Of a stretch of DNA of 64,000 nucleotides, positions 30,027 through 37,239 are shown piece by piece. The number at the start of each line of letters is the position of its first letter. Position 1 is the stretch's first letter. The DNA is taken from assembly GCF_900188405.1 (NCBI RefSeq), contig NZ_FZOF01000018.1:64750-128749 (forward strand). The letters are read 5' to 3'. This DNA is from Actinacidiphila glaucinigra (GTDB lineage: Bacteria; Actinomycetota; Actinomycetes; Streptomycetales; Streptomycetaceae). A model generated the notes under the pieces. The model ran no database searches, was not told the origin of the DNA, and saw only the letters and a program-made list of their open reading frames with translations. Both the position numbers and the translations under genes were made by a program.

Positions 30027-31121
30027 TCACCGTGTACGGCGCAGCGCCAGCAGTGCCGCGTCGTCGCCGAGGCCGCCGCCGCTCCAGGCGCGCAGATCGG
30101 CCAGCACCCGGTCGAGCAGGTCGTCCGGATCCTGCTCGGGCATCTCCCGCACCCGTTCGGCGAGCGGGTAGAAGCGGCCCTGCCGGTCGCGGGCCTCGAC
30201 CACGCCGTCGGTGCAGAACAGCAGCAGGTCGCCGCGGTGGAAGGCGACCGTCTGCGGGCGGTAGCGGTCGCCGGTCAGGGCGAGGAGCCCGAGCGGCGGC
30301 GCGGGGACCTCGGGCGCCAGCTCGGTCACGGCGCCGTGGCGCCGCAGCAGGGGCGCGGGGTGGCCGCAGTTGACGAGCACGGCGTCGTCGCCCTCCTCCG
30401 GGACGGTCAGCAGGACGGCGGTGACGAAGTCCTCGCTGCCGCCGCCGCTGCGGGCGAGCGCGCTGTCCAGCCGGGCCGCGACCGCGTCCAGGTCCGGTTC
30501 CGAGCGGGCGGCGTCCCGGAAGACGCCGAGGACGTCGGCAGCGGTCTCCACGGCGGCCAGCCCCTTGCCGCGTACGTCGCCGAGCAGCACCCGCACCCCG
30601 TGGTCGGTCGGCACCACCTCGTACAGGTCCCCGCCGATGCGGGCCTGCGCCTCCGCCGCCACATAGCGCACCGCGACACGCAGCGGGCCGATCCGGGGCG
30701 GCGGCGGACGCAGCAGGGCGCTCTGCGCCGCCTCGGCGACTCCGCGCACCCGGGCCAGCTCCCGCTCCCGCCCGGTGATCAGCACGACGGCGCCGGTGCT
30801 GGTGAAGGTCACCGCGAGCACGGTGATCGCGGAGGCCACGTGGACCAGCGCCGGGACCCCGTGGTTCGCCGCCGCGAGCGCGAAGACCAGGCCGATCGCA
30901 AGCGCTCCCGCCGCCAGCGGACCGCGGGCGCGGCGCGAGTGCGCGCCGGCGAGCACCGGGAGCGCCGCCAGTACGGGGGCGAGGGTCGTACCCGGGCCGC
31001 TGGTCAGGTCCAGGACCACGCAGCCGGCGATCAGCAGGTAGGCCAGCACCAGGAAGCAGAGCGCCCCGCGGGGCAGTGCGAGCGGGGGCGCGCCGGTGTG
31101 CGTGTGCGGGCCGCGGGCCAT
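30027..31121 (-). CDS. Membrane SpoIIE/PP2C-type serine phosphatase
   Basis: 364 residues from an ATG with an AGGAGG site 10 nt upstream. About four hydrophobic segments (LCFLVLAYLLIAGCVVLDL to VHVASAITVLAVTFTSTGAV) come first. Then a SpoIIE/RsbU phosphatase domain follows: VRYVAAEAQARIGGDLYEVV, VLLGDVRGKGLAAVETAADV, VNCGHPAPLLRRHG, LLLFCTDGVVEARDRQGRFY and GLGDDAALLAL, with the metal-binding Asp residues visible. These phosphatases act on anti-sigma antagonist proteins; actinomycetes carry many, and the partner is unknown. Confidence 0.88.
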   Translation of the reverse strand: MARGPHTHTGAPPLALPRGALCFLVLAYLLIAGCVVLDLTSGPGTTLAPVLAALPVLAGAHSRRARGPLAAGALAIGLVFALAAANHGVPALVHVASAITVLAVTFTSTGAVVLITGRERELARVRGVAEAAQSALLRPPPPRIGPLRVAVRYVAAEAQARIGGDLYEVVPTDHGVRVLLGDVRGKGLAAVETAADVLGVFRDAARSEPDLDAVAARLDSALARSGGGSEDFVTAVLLTVPEEGDDAVLVNCGHPAPLLRRHGAVTELAPEVPAPPLGLLALTGDRYRPQTVAFHRGDLLLFCTDGVVEARDRQGRFYPLAERVREMPEQDPDDLLDRVLADLRAWSGGGLGDDAALLALRRTR

Positions 31122-31240
31122 GGGTGCCAGCCCTCCTGTCGCCGGTGCGGGACACCCCTTCTCCATCTTCGCCGCACCGGGCCTGCGACGGCGGGAATGG
31201 ACGCGACGGCCCCCGTGTTGAACCCCACGTCCGAAGAAAA

Positions 31241-31255
31241 TGAAAACCATTATGG
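31241..31255. promoter_or_regulatory. Possible Zur box upstream of C-minus L33
   Basis: TGAAAACCATTATGG resembles the actinobacterial zinc-uptake regulator site (TGaaAATcATTttCA-like, two AT-rich half-sites), and AT-rich sequence is rare in this GC-rich region. It is 19 bp before the rpmG start. Genes for zinc-free ribosomal proteins are standard Zur targets. The right half-site is degenerate. Confidence 0.45.
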
Positions 31256-31273
31256 ACGTGGAGAGGACCCCGC

Positions 31274-31438
31274 ATGGCACGCAGCGAGCAGCGCCCGGTG
31301 ATCACGCTCCGGTCGACCGCCGGCACCGGCACGGCCTACGTGACCCGCAAGAACCGGCGCAACGACCCGGACCGGATGGTCCTGAGCAAGTACGACCCGG
31401 CCGTCGGCCGCCACGTCCCGTTCCGCGAGGAGCGCTGA
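31274..31438 (+). CDS. rpmG: 50S ribosomal protein L33, zinc-free paralogue
   Basis: 54 residues: RPVITLRSTAGTGTAYVTRK, NRRNDPDRMVLSKYDPAVGR and HVPFREER are L33 sequence. The CxxC pairs of zinc-binding L33 are absent, so this is the C-minus form made when zinc is scarce. It is followed 49 bp later by type B L31, also zinc-free, forming a small zinc-sparing operon. A Zur-like site precedes it. Too short to be noticed by length-filtered gene finders. Confidence 0.93.
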   Translation: MARSEQRPVITLRSTAGTGTAYVTRKNRRNDPDRMVLSKYDPAVGRHVPFREER

Positions 31439-31487
31439 CACCGGCGAACGCAGCCGTCCCCCGTCCCGCCGCAGACTGGAGCACACC

Positions 31488-31745
31488 GTGCAGCACACGA
31501 TCCACCCCGCCTACCGTCCGGTCGTCTTCCGTGACCGCAGCGCGGACCTCGCCTTCCTCACCCGCTCCACGATGACCGCCGAGAAGACCGTCGTCTGGGA
31601 GGACGGGAACACCTACCCGGTGGTCGACGTGGAGATCTCCTCCGCGAGCCACCCGTTCTACACCGGCAACGCCCGCGTCATGGACACCGCCGGACGCGTC
31701 GAGCGCTTCGAGCGCCGGTACGGCACCGGCCCCCGCCGGGGCTGA
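31488..31745 (+). CDS. rpmE2: 50S ribosomal protein L31 type B, zinc-free paralogue
   Basis: 85 residues from GTG 31488. MQHTIHPAYRPVVFRDRSAD, TRSTMTAEKTVVWEDGNTYP and VVDVEISSASHPFYTG are signature L31 type B text. The Cys zinc ligands of type A are missing. It replaces zinc-bearing L31 in ribosomes under zinc limitation, releasing zinc. Placed right after the C-minus L33 gene. Confidence 0.95.
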   Translation: MQHTIHPAYRPVVFRDRSADLAFLTRSTMTAEKTVVWEDGNTYPVVDVEISSASHPFYTGNARVMDTAGRVERFERRYGTGPRRG

Positions 31746-31767
31746 TCGCCGCAGGCCGCGGCGCCGC

Positions 31768-32166
31768 TCAGGTCTTGCGGTACGTGTACGCGTCCTGAGC
31801 CGCCGCGGCCACGGCGTCGAGGTCCGCACCGGTCGAGGCGGTGACCACCGCGGCCACCGCGCCCTCCACGAACGGCGCGTCGACCAGCCGGGTACCGGGC
31901 GGCAGCTCGTCCCCTTCGGCGATCAGCGCCTTCACCGTCAGGACGGCGCTGCCCAGGTCGGCGAGGACGGCGACACCGTCGCCCCGGTCCACCGAGTGCG
32001 CGGCGGCGGTGATCTTCCCGGCATCCGTGCCGAGCCCGCCGTCCGGCGCTCCGCCGGCGGCGGCCACCGGCACTTCGGTGCCGCCGCCGCTCAGGCCGGT
32101 CGCCATCCGCGCGACCGACTCGGCGACCTGGGCGCTGTGCGACACCAGCACCAGCCCGACCGTCAT
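31768..32166 (-). CDS. dhaM: Dihydroxyacetone kinase phosphotransfer subunit DhaM
   Basis: 132 residues, a single PTS EIIA-mannose-type domain (GLVLVSHSAQVAESVARMA with the phosphorylated His at residue 10; VAVLADLGSAVLTVKALI; LVDAPFVEGAVAAVVTAS). It lacks the HPr-like and EI-like extensions of enteric DhaM, so it must receive phosphate from HPr encoded elsewhere. It rephosphorylates ADP bound to DhaL. Its ATG overlaps the dhaL stop (ATGA). Confidence 0.92.
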   Translation of the reverse strand: MTVGLVLVSHSAQVAESVARMATGLSGGGTEVPVAAAGGAPDGGLGTDAGKITAAAHSVDRGDGVAVLADLGSAVLTVKALIAEGDELPPGTRLVDAPFVEGAVAAVVTASTGADLDAVAAAAQDAYTYRKT

Positions 32167-32834
32167 ACGGTGCCCTCCCGGGCCGCGCCGGCCAGGGCGC
32201 CCACCAGGAGCGCCGAGGACGCCGCCCCGGGGTCCTGGTGCCCGATGCTGCGCTCCCCGAGATAGCTCGCCCGCCCCTTGCGGGCCTGCATGGGAACGGT
32301 GGCCAGCGCCCCCTCGTCGGCGGCGATCGCGGCCGCCGACAGCGCCTCCGCGAGCCCGGCGCCCTTGTCGAGGGCGAAGGTCAGCGCCTCCACGGCCGGT
32401 GCCAGCGCGTCCAGCATCGTCTTGTCGCCCTGTGCCGCGCCGCCCAGCTGTGCGACGCCGTCCACCCCTTCGCGCAGGGCCTGCGCCAACTGCTCCGGCG
32501 CCACCTGCCGGGCATCGCCCAGGGCCTTGCCCGCCTTGCGCAGCAGCGTCCCGTACAACGGGCCCGAGGCCCCGCCGACCGTGCTGATCAGCTGCCGCCC
32601 GACCAGCACCAGCACACCGCCCGGGGTGTCCGGCGGCTCCTTCTCCACCGCCGTGCGCGCCGCGATGAAGCCGCGCCGCATGTTCGCCCCGTGGTCGGCG
32701 TCCCCGATGGGGGAGTCCAGTTCCGTCAGCCGATCCGCCTCGCGCTCGATCACCGAGGCCGCGGCGATGAACCAGCGGCGGAGGAAGGCCGTGTCGATCA
32801 CCTGGCCCGCTCCGGTGGACGATGCCTCGCTCAT
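32163..32834 (-). CDS. dhaL: Dihydroxyacetone kinase ADP-binding subunit DhaL
   Basis: 223 residues from ATG 32834 with a GGGAGAG site. Nucleotide site: LTELDSPIGDADHGANMRRG (Asp cluster binding two Mg2+), then TVGGASGPLYGTLLRKAGKA, LGGAAQGDKTMLDALAPAVE and GRASYLGERSIGHQDPGA. DhaL holds ADP as a cofactor and passes phosphate to dihydroxyacetone held by DhaK. Six short spacer codons separate it from dhaK (24 bp). Confidence 0.94.
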   Translation of the reverse strand: MSEASSTGAGQVIDTAFLRRWFIAAASVIEREADRLTELDSPIGDADHGANMRRGFIAARTAVEKEPPDTPGGVLVLVGRQLISTVGGASGPLYGTLLRKAGKALGDARQVAPEQLAQALREGVDGVAQLGGAAQGDKTMLDALAPAVEALTFALDKGAGLAEALSAAAIAADEGALATVPMQARKGRASYLGERSIGHQDPGAASSALLVGALAGAAREGTV

Positions 32835-32858
32835 CTCTCCCGCTCTCCTCAACCTCGC

Positions 32859-33851
32859 TCAGGCGCCCCAGCACAGGGCCGGTGTGCTCACCGGCGCGTC
32901 CCACAGCCGCAGCATTTCCTCGTCCACCCGGCACAGCGACACCGACGCGCCCGCCATGTCCAGCGACGTCACGTAGTTGCCGACCAGTGTGCGGGCCACC
33001 GTCACGCCGCGCGCCCCGAGTACCCGGTGCACCTCGGCGTTGAACCCGTACAGCTCCAGCAGCGGCGTGCCGCCCATGCCGTTCACCAGGAGCAGCACCG
33101 GACCGTCCGGGCGGAGGTCGTCCAGGACGGCGTCGACGGCGAACTCCGCGATCTCGCCCGAGGTCATCATCGCCCGGCGTTCCCGGCCCGGCTCGCCGTG
33201 GATGCCGATGCCCAGCTCCAGTTCCCCCGCCGGGAGGTCGAAGGTGGGCGCGCCCTTGGCCGGTGTGCTGACCGCGGTCAGCGCGACGCCGAAGCTCCGC
33301 GAGACCTCGTTGACGCGTCGCGCGACGGCCTGGACGCGCTCCAGCGGCGCCCCCTCCTCGGCCAGCGCGCCCGCGATCTTCTCCACGAAGAGCGTGGCGC
33401 CGGTGCCGCGCCGTCCCGCCGTGAAGAGGCTGTCGGTCACGGCGACGTCGTCGTTGACCAGGACCTTGCCGACCATGATCCCCTCGTCCTCGGCCAGCTC
33501 GGCGGCCATGTCGAAGTTCAGCACGTCGCCGGTGTAGTTCTTCACGATGAACAGCACCCCGGCCCCGCTGTCGACCGCCGCGGCCGCCCGTACCATCTGG
33601 TCCGGCACGGGGGAGGTGAACACCTCGCCCGGGCACGCCGCGTCGAGCATCCCGCGTCCCACGAACCCCCCGTGCAGTGGCTCGTGCCCCGACCCGCCCC
33701 CCGAGAGCAGTGCGACCTTGCCCGCGACCGGCGCGTCCCGGCGTACGATCACCCGGTTCTCCACGTCCACGGTCAGCTCCGGATGCGCTGCCGCGAACCC
33801 CCGCAGCGCGTCGGCGACCACGGTTTCCGGGACATTGATCAGCATCTTCAT
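32859..33851 (-). CDS. dhaK: Dihydroxyacetone kinase substrate-binding subunit DhaK
   Basis: 330 residues. The conserved His218 of GIGIHGEPG, which binds dihydroxyacetone covalently as a hemiaminal, is at exactly the E. coli position. Other landmarks: LLSGGGSGHEPLHGGFVG, VLFIVKNYTGDVLNFDMA and LLVNGMGGTPLLELY. First gene of the dhaKLM operon; converts dihydroxyacetone to DHAP with PTS phosphate. Starts could be Met1 or Met3. A palindrome at 33953-33967 lies in the upstream gap. Confidence 0.95.
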   Translation of the reverse strand: MKMLINVPETVVADALRGFAAAHPELTVDVENRVIVRRDAPVAGKVALLSGGGSGHEPLHGGFVGRGMLDAACPGEVFTSPVPDQMVRAAAAVDSGAGVLFIVKNYTGDVLNFDMAAELAEDEGIMVGKVLVNDDVAVTDSLFTAGRRGTGATLFVEKIAGALAEEGAPLERVQAVARRVNEVSRSFGVALTAVSTPAKGAPTFDLPAGELELGIGIHGEPGRERRAMMTSGEIAEFAVDAVLDDLRPDGPVLLLVNGMGGTPLLELYGFNAEVHRVLGARGVTVARTLVGNYVTSLDMAGASVSLCRVDEEMLRLWDAPVSTPALCWGA

Positions 33852-33952
33852 GGAACGGCTCCGTCCAAAGGCTGGGTCTGGCGGTGCTGCGCTGTCACAT
33901 CAGCCTACAAATCCGCAGGGCCAGGGGCAGTCCCGATGACGCATGAGTCTCA

Positions 33953-33967
33953 TGTGCACCGTGCACA
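33953..33967. promoter_or_regulatory. 15-bp perfect palindrome upstream of dhaKLM
   Basis: TGTGCACCGTGCACA is two 7-bp arms around one C. It sits between the GntR gene stop and dhaK, 102 bp before the dhaK start. Short, without a T-tract, so more likely an operator than a terminator. The adjacent GntR-family protein is one candidate binder. Confidence 0.4.
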
Positions 33968-33971
33968 GGGT

Positions 33972-34682
33972 CTACCGGAGCCCGTCCCCGTCCGCGGCGG
34001 GCAGCCCGTACCGGCGCAGGAGCTGCGCCTCGGCGTGGTCGAGGTAGGACGCCAGCAGCAGCTCCGCCTTCGCCGGGTCGGCCGCCTCCAGGGCGGAGAG
34101 GATCTCCCGGTTGCCGTCGAGGTAGGGCTCGTGGAACGCCCGTGGGTCGTCCATCGCGTGGAAGGCCAGGCGGAGTTCGGCGAGCACGCCCGTCATGAGC
34201 CCGGTCAGCCGGGCGCTGCCCGCCAGGTCGGCCAGCGCCTGGTGGAAGTGGATGTCGGCCGTTCCCAGTTCTCCCCACCGCTCCCCGGCGGCGGCCCGCC
34301 CGCCCTCCGCCACGGCGTCCGCGGCGCCGGTCAGGTCGTACGGCGCCGCCCCGAGGCCGCGGATCACCGAGCACTCGACCAGGCGCCGCACCCGGTAGAT
34401 GTCGGCGACGTCCGCGGCCGTCAGCACCCGGACGAAGACCCCGCGGTTCAGCTCGTGCACCAGCAGCTTCTCGTGCGTCAGCAGCCGGAACGCCTCGCGG
34501 AGGGTGTTGCGGGAGACACCCAGCGCCCCGGCGACGACGTCCTCGGCGAGCTTGCCGCCCGGCGGCAGGTGGCCCTCGGAGATCCTGGTGCGCAGCACCG
34601 CGGCGACCCGGTCCGCGGTGCTGGAGCGCGCCAGTAGCGCCCGGTCGCCGGCGAGGACCGCGGGATCCACCTCTGCCGCCAT
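33972..34682 (-). CDS. GntR-family (FadR/FCD) transcriptional regulator
   Basis: 236 residues. N-terminal winged HTH RVAAVLRTRISEGHLPPGGK, LAEDVVAGALGVSRNTLREA, FRLLTHEKLLVHELNRGVFV, then the all-helical FCD ligand domain (ADIYRVRRLVECSVIRGL, DIHFHQALADLAGSARL, EHYLDGNR-like EPYLDGNREILSALEAADP) with Asp and His metal ligands. Lies between dhaKLM (same strand, downstream) and pxpABC (divergent). It probably governs pxpABC through the palindrome at 34781-34791; control of dha is possible. Confidence 0.88.
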   Translation of the reverse strand: MAAEVDPAVLAGDRALLARSSTADRVAAVLRTRISEGHLPPGGKLAEDVVAGALGVSRNTLREAFRLLTHEKLLVHELNRGVFVRVLTAADVADIYRVRRLVECSVIRGLGAAPYDLTGAADAVAEGGRAAAGERWGELGTADIHFHQALADLAGSARLTGLMTGVLAELRLAFHAMDDPRAFHEPYLDGNREILSALEAADPAKAELLLASYLDHAEAQLLRRYGLPAADGDGLR

Positions 34683-34780
34683 CGTCCCGGCCCCTCTCGC
34701 TCCGTGCCCGGCCGCGGGCCCGCGGCGCGGGGCCCAGTCAATCCGAGAGCGGAGGAGAAGACAACGGGACTCTTGTCGGA

Positions 34781-34791
34781 TTGTTCAACAA
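34781..34791. promoter_or_regulatory. Palindrome in the gntR-pxpA divergent promoter
   Basis: TTGTTCAACAA is an exact 11-bp palindrome, embedded in CTTGTCGGATTGTTCAACAA. FCD-type GntR proteins often bind TTGT-n-ACAA sites. Position, 99 bp from the regulator start and 109 bp from pxpA, suits an operator used by the adjacent regulator. Confidence 0.45.
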
Positions 34792-34899
34792 GAACCTACG
34801 GTGATCGGACGCCGGGAATGGTTCGCGCCCGGCCCGCCGGACACCGCCGCTCACGTCGCCCGACCGGACGCGGCCCTTCCCGAGGAGTTCGCCGTACCG

Positions 34900-35664
34900 A
34901 TGACAGACCTCGTGATCGACCTCAACGCGGACCTGGGGGAGGGCTACGGACGGTGGGTCCTCACCGACGACGACGCCCTGCTGTCCGTGGTCACCAGCGC
35001 CAACGTCGCCTGCGGCTTCCACGCGGGCGACCCCGGCATCATGCGCCGGGTGTGCGACACCGCGGCGGCGCGCGGGGTGCGCATCGGCGCCCAGGTCTCG
35101 TACCGGGACCTCGCGGGGTTCGGGCGGCGGGCCATGGAGGTGCCCGCGGACGAACTGGCCGACGAGATCACCTACCAGATCGGCGCGCTGGAGGTCTTCG
35201 CCCGCGCCGCGGGCGCCCAGGTGGCGTACGTCAAACCGCACGGGGCCCTCTACAACAGGGTCGCCGTCGACGACGAGCAGGCCGCCGCCGTCGCCGCGGG
35301 CACCCGGCGGGCCGATCCGGCCCTGCCGGTGCTCTGCCTGCCCGGCTCGGCCATGGACCGCGCGGCCCGGCAGGCCGGGCTGGGCGTGGTGGGGGAGGCC
35401 TTCGCCGACCGCGCCTACACCGCCGCCGGCACGCTCGTGCCGCGCGGCACCTCGGGCGCGCTCATCGCCGACCCCCACGAGGTCACCCGGCAGGCGGTCG
35501 GCCTGGCCCGGGACGGCGTCACCACCGCCCTGACCGGCGAACCGGTGAGCGTACGGGCGAGGTCGCTGTGCCTGCACGGCGACTCCCCGGACGCGGTGGC
35601 CACGGCCCTGCGCGTGCGGGCCGCGCTCGAGGACGCGGGCGTGCGGCTGGAGGCGTTCGCATGA
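34900..35664 (+). CDS. pxpA: 5-oxoprolinase subunit A (LamB/YcsF family)
   Basis: 254 residues. VIDLNADLGEGYGRW, SANVACGFHAGDPGIMRR, YRDLAGFGRRAMEVP and YVKPHGALYNRVA are standard LamB/YcsF motifs. With PxpB and PxpC it cleaves 5-oxoproline (pyroglutamate, a damage product of glutamine and glutamate) to glutamate using ATP. ATG 34900 has a CGAGGAG site; the frame is open further upstream by composition only. It overlaps pxpB (ATGA). Confidence 0.94.
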   Translation: MTDLVIDLNADLGEGYGRWVLTDDDALLSVVTSANVACGFHAGDPGIMRRVCDTAAARGVRIGAQVSYRDLAGFGRRAMEVPADELADEITYQIGALEVFARAAGAQVAYVKPHGALYNRVAVDDEQAAAVAAGTRRADPALPVLCLPGSAMDRAARQAGLGVVGEAFADRAYTAAGTLVPRGTSGALIADPHEVTRQAVGLARDGVTTALTGEPVSVRARSLCLHGDSPDAVATALRVRAALEDAGVRLEAFA

Positions 35665-36290
35665 GGGTCCTTGACGTCGGGGAGGACGCCCTCCTGATCG
35701 ATCTGGCCACCCCCGACGAGGCGCGGTCCTGGCACGCCGAACTCCTGCGCCGCCGCGGCGAGGGCGGTCTCGGGCCGGTGCGCGAGATCGTCCCCGGCGA
35801 GCGGACCGTGCTGCTGTACGGGGTGCCGGACGCGGCCGCGCTCCGCGCGGAGTTGCGCGGCTGGTCCGTCACGGCGCGGGCGGCGGCCGGCGGGCCGCTC
35901 GTGGAGATACCGGTCCGCTACGACGGGCCCGACCTCGCGGTGGTGGCCGAGCGGTGGGGCGTGCGGCCGCAGGACGTGGCCGGGGTGCACAGCGGCACCG
36001 AACACCGCGTGGCCTTCTGCGGGTTCGCCCCGGGCTTCGCCTACATGACCGGGCTCGGCGAGCGGTACGGCGTGCCGCGCCGGGCCGAGCCGCGCACCTC
36101 GGTGCCCGCCGGCTCGGTGGCCGTCGCGGGCCCCTACACCGGCATCTACCCGAGGAGTTCACCGGGCGGCTGGCAGCTGATCGGGACCACTTCCGTCCGC
36201 CTGTGGGACCTGGCCCGCGAGCCTGCCGCGCTGCTCGCGCCCGGTACCCGAGTGCGCTTCGTCCCCGCGCCCGAGGGGGCGGGAGCGTGA
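35661..36290 (+). CDS. pxpB: 5-oxoprolinase subunit B (KipI/allophanate hydrolase subunit 1 family)
   Basis: 209 residues. MRVLDVGEDALLIDL, EIVPGERTVLLYGV, VEIPVRYDGPDLAVVAERWG, FCGFAPGFAYMTGL, VPAGSVAVAGPYTGIYP and SPGGWQLIGTT are classic AHS1 family text. Partner of PxpC; formerly annotated as KipI or allophanate hydrolase subunit 1. Starts inside the pxpA stop and ends inside the pxpC start, so translation of all three is coupled. Confidence 0.94.
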   Translation: MRVLDVGEDALLIDLATPDEARSWHAELLRRRGEGGLGPVREIVPGERTVLLYGVPDAAALRAELRGWSVTARAAAGGPLVEIPVRYDGPDLAVVAERWGVRPQDVAGVHSGTEHRVAFCGFAPGFAYMTGLGERYGVPRRAEPRTSVPAGSVAVAGPYTGIYPRSSPGGWQLIGTTSVRLWDLAREPAALLAPGTRVRFVPAPEGAGA

Positions 36291-37150
36291 GCGGGGGCGA
36301 GCTGCGGATCGTCAGGGCCGGTGCGCTGACCACCGTCCAGGACCTCGGGCGGTACGGTCACGCCGCGCTCGGCGTCGCCCGCTCCGGGGCCCTGGACCGG
36401 CCGGCGCACCGGCTGGCCAACCGCCTGGTGGGCAACGCCGACCGGGCCGCGACCCTGGAGACCACGCTGACCGGGGTGGCCGTGCGGGTCGTCCGCGCGG
36501 CCGTCGTCGCGGTCACCGGGGCACCCGCACCGGTCCTGCTCGACGGCCGCCCCGCCCCCTGGGGCGCCGCCGTGCGGCTGCCGGCCGGGGCCGTGATCGA
36601 GGTGGGGCCCGCCACGCGGGGTGTGCGCAGCTACCTGGCGGTCGGCGGCGGCGTCGACGTGCCCGCGGTGCTCGGCAGCCGTTCCACCGACCTGCTGTCC
36701 GGGCTGGGGCCCGCGCCGCTCAGGGACGGCGACGTGCTGCCGCTGGGCGCGGGGACCGGGCTCCCCGTCCACGCCGACCTGGCCCCGCACGCCGGTCCGC
36801 CGCGGGAACTGGTGCTGCCGCTGCGGCTCGGGCCGCGCGACGACTGGTTCACCGCGGCCGCCGTCCGCACCCTGGCGGCCGGCCGCTTCCACGTGTCGGA
36901 GCGCAGCAACCGCATCGCGCTGCGCACCACGGGGCCCGTGCTGGAACGGGCCGTCCACCGGGAGCTGCCGAGCGAGGGCATGGTCGTGGGAGCCGTCCAA
37001 GTGCCGCCCGACGGCCGGCCGGTGGTCTTCCTCGCCGATTCGCCCACCACCGGCGGCTACCCGGTCGTCGGCGTGGTCCCCGAACGAGGCCTGGCCGCGG
37101 CCGCGCAGGCCGCCCCGGGGCTGCCGGTGCGCTTCGTTCCCCAACGCTGA
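36287..37150 (+). CDS. pxpC: 5-oxoprolinase subunit C (biotin-dependent carboxylase-like, AHS2 family)
   Basis: 287 residues from GTG 36287, overlapping the pxpB stop (GTGA). LRIVRAGALTTVQDLGRYGH, GVARSGALDRPAHRLANRLV, RSYLAVGGGVDVPAVLGSRS, and PDGRPVVFLADSPTTGGYPV are AHS2 landmarks. It forms the catalytic heteromer with PxpB. The stop is 27 bp before a KstR-like operator that belongs to the next gene. Confidence 0.94.
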   Translation: MSGGELRIVRAGALTTVQDLGRYGHAALGVARSGALDRPAHRLANRLVGNADRAATLETTLTGVAVRVVRAAVVAVTGAPAPVLLDGRPAPWGAAVRLPAGAVIEVGPATRGVRSYLAVGGGVDVPAVLGSRSTDLLSGLGPAPLRDGDVLPLGAGTGLPVHADLAPHAGPPRELVLPLRLGPRDDWFTAAAVRTLAAGRFHVSERSNRIALRTTGPVLERAVHRELPSEGMVVGAVQVPPDGRPVVFLADSPTTGGYPVVGVVPERGLAAAAQAAPGLPVRFVPQR

Positions 37151-37176
37151 GACCGGTCACGGCCCTTCCGGATTTC

Positions 37177-37190
37177 TGCAACGCGTTCTA
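37177..37190. promoter_or_regulatory. KstR-like operator upstream of the FadE26-like gene
   Basis: TGCAACGCGTTCTA fits TnnAACnnGTTnnA, with the right half GTTCTA equal to the mycobacterial consensus half-site. It is 50 bp before the GTG start of the acyl-CoA dehydrogenase. The same right half appears at 57643-57656. Confidence 0.6.
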
Positions 37191-37239
37191 CTCTGGCGCC
37201 GTCGTCGCTCAGGGACGCGACCGGACCTCGGGAGGGGCC

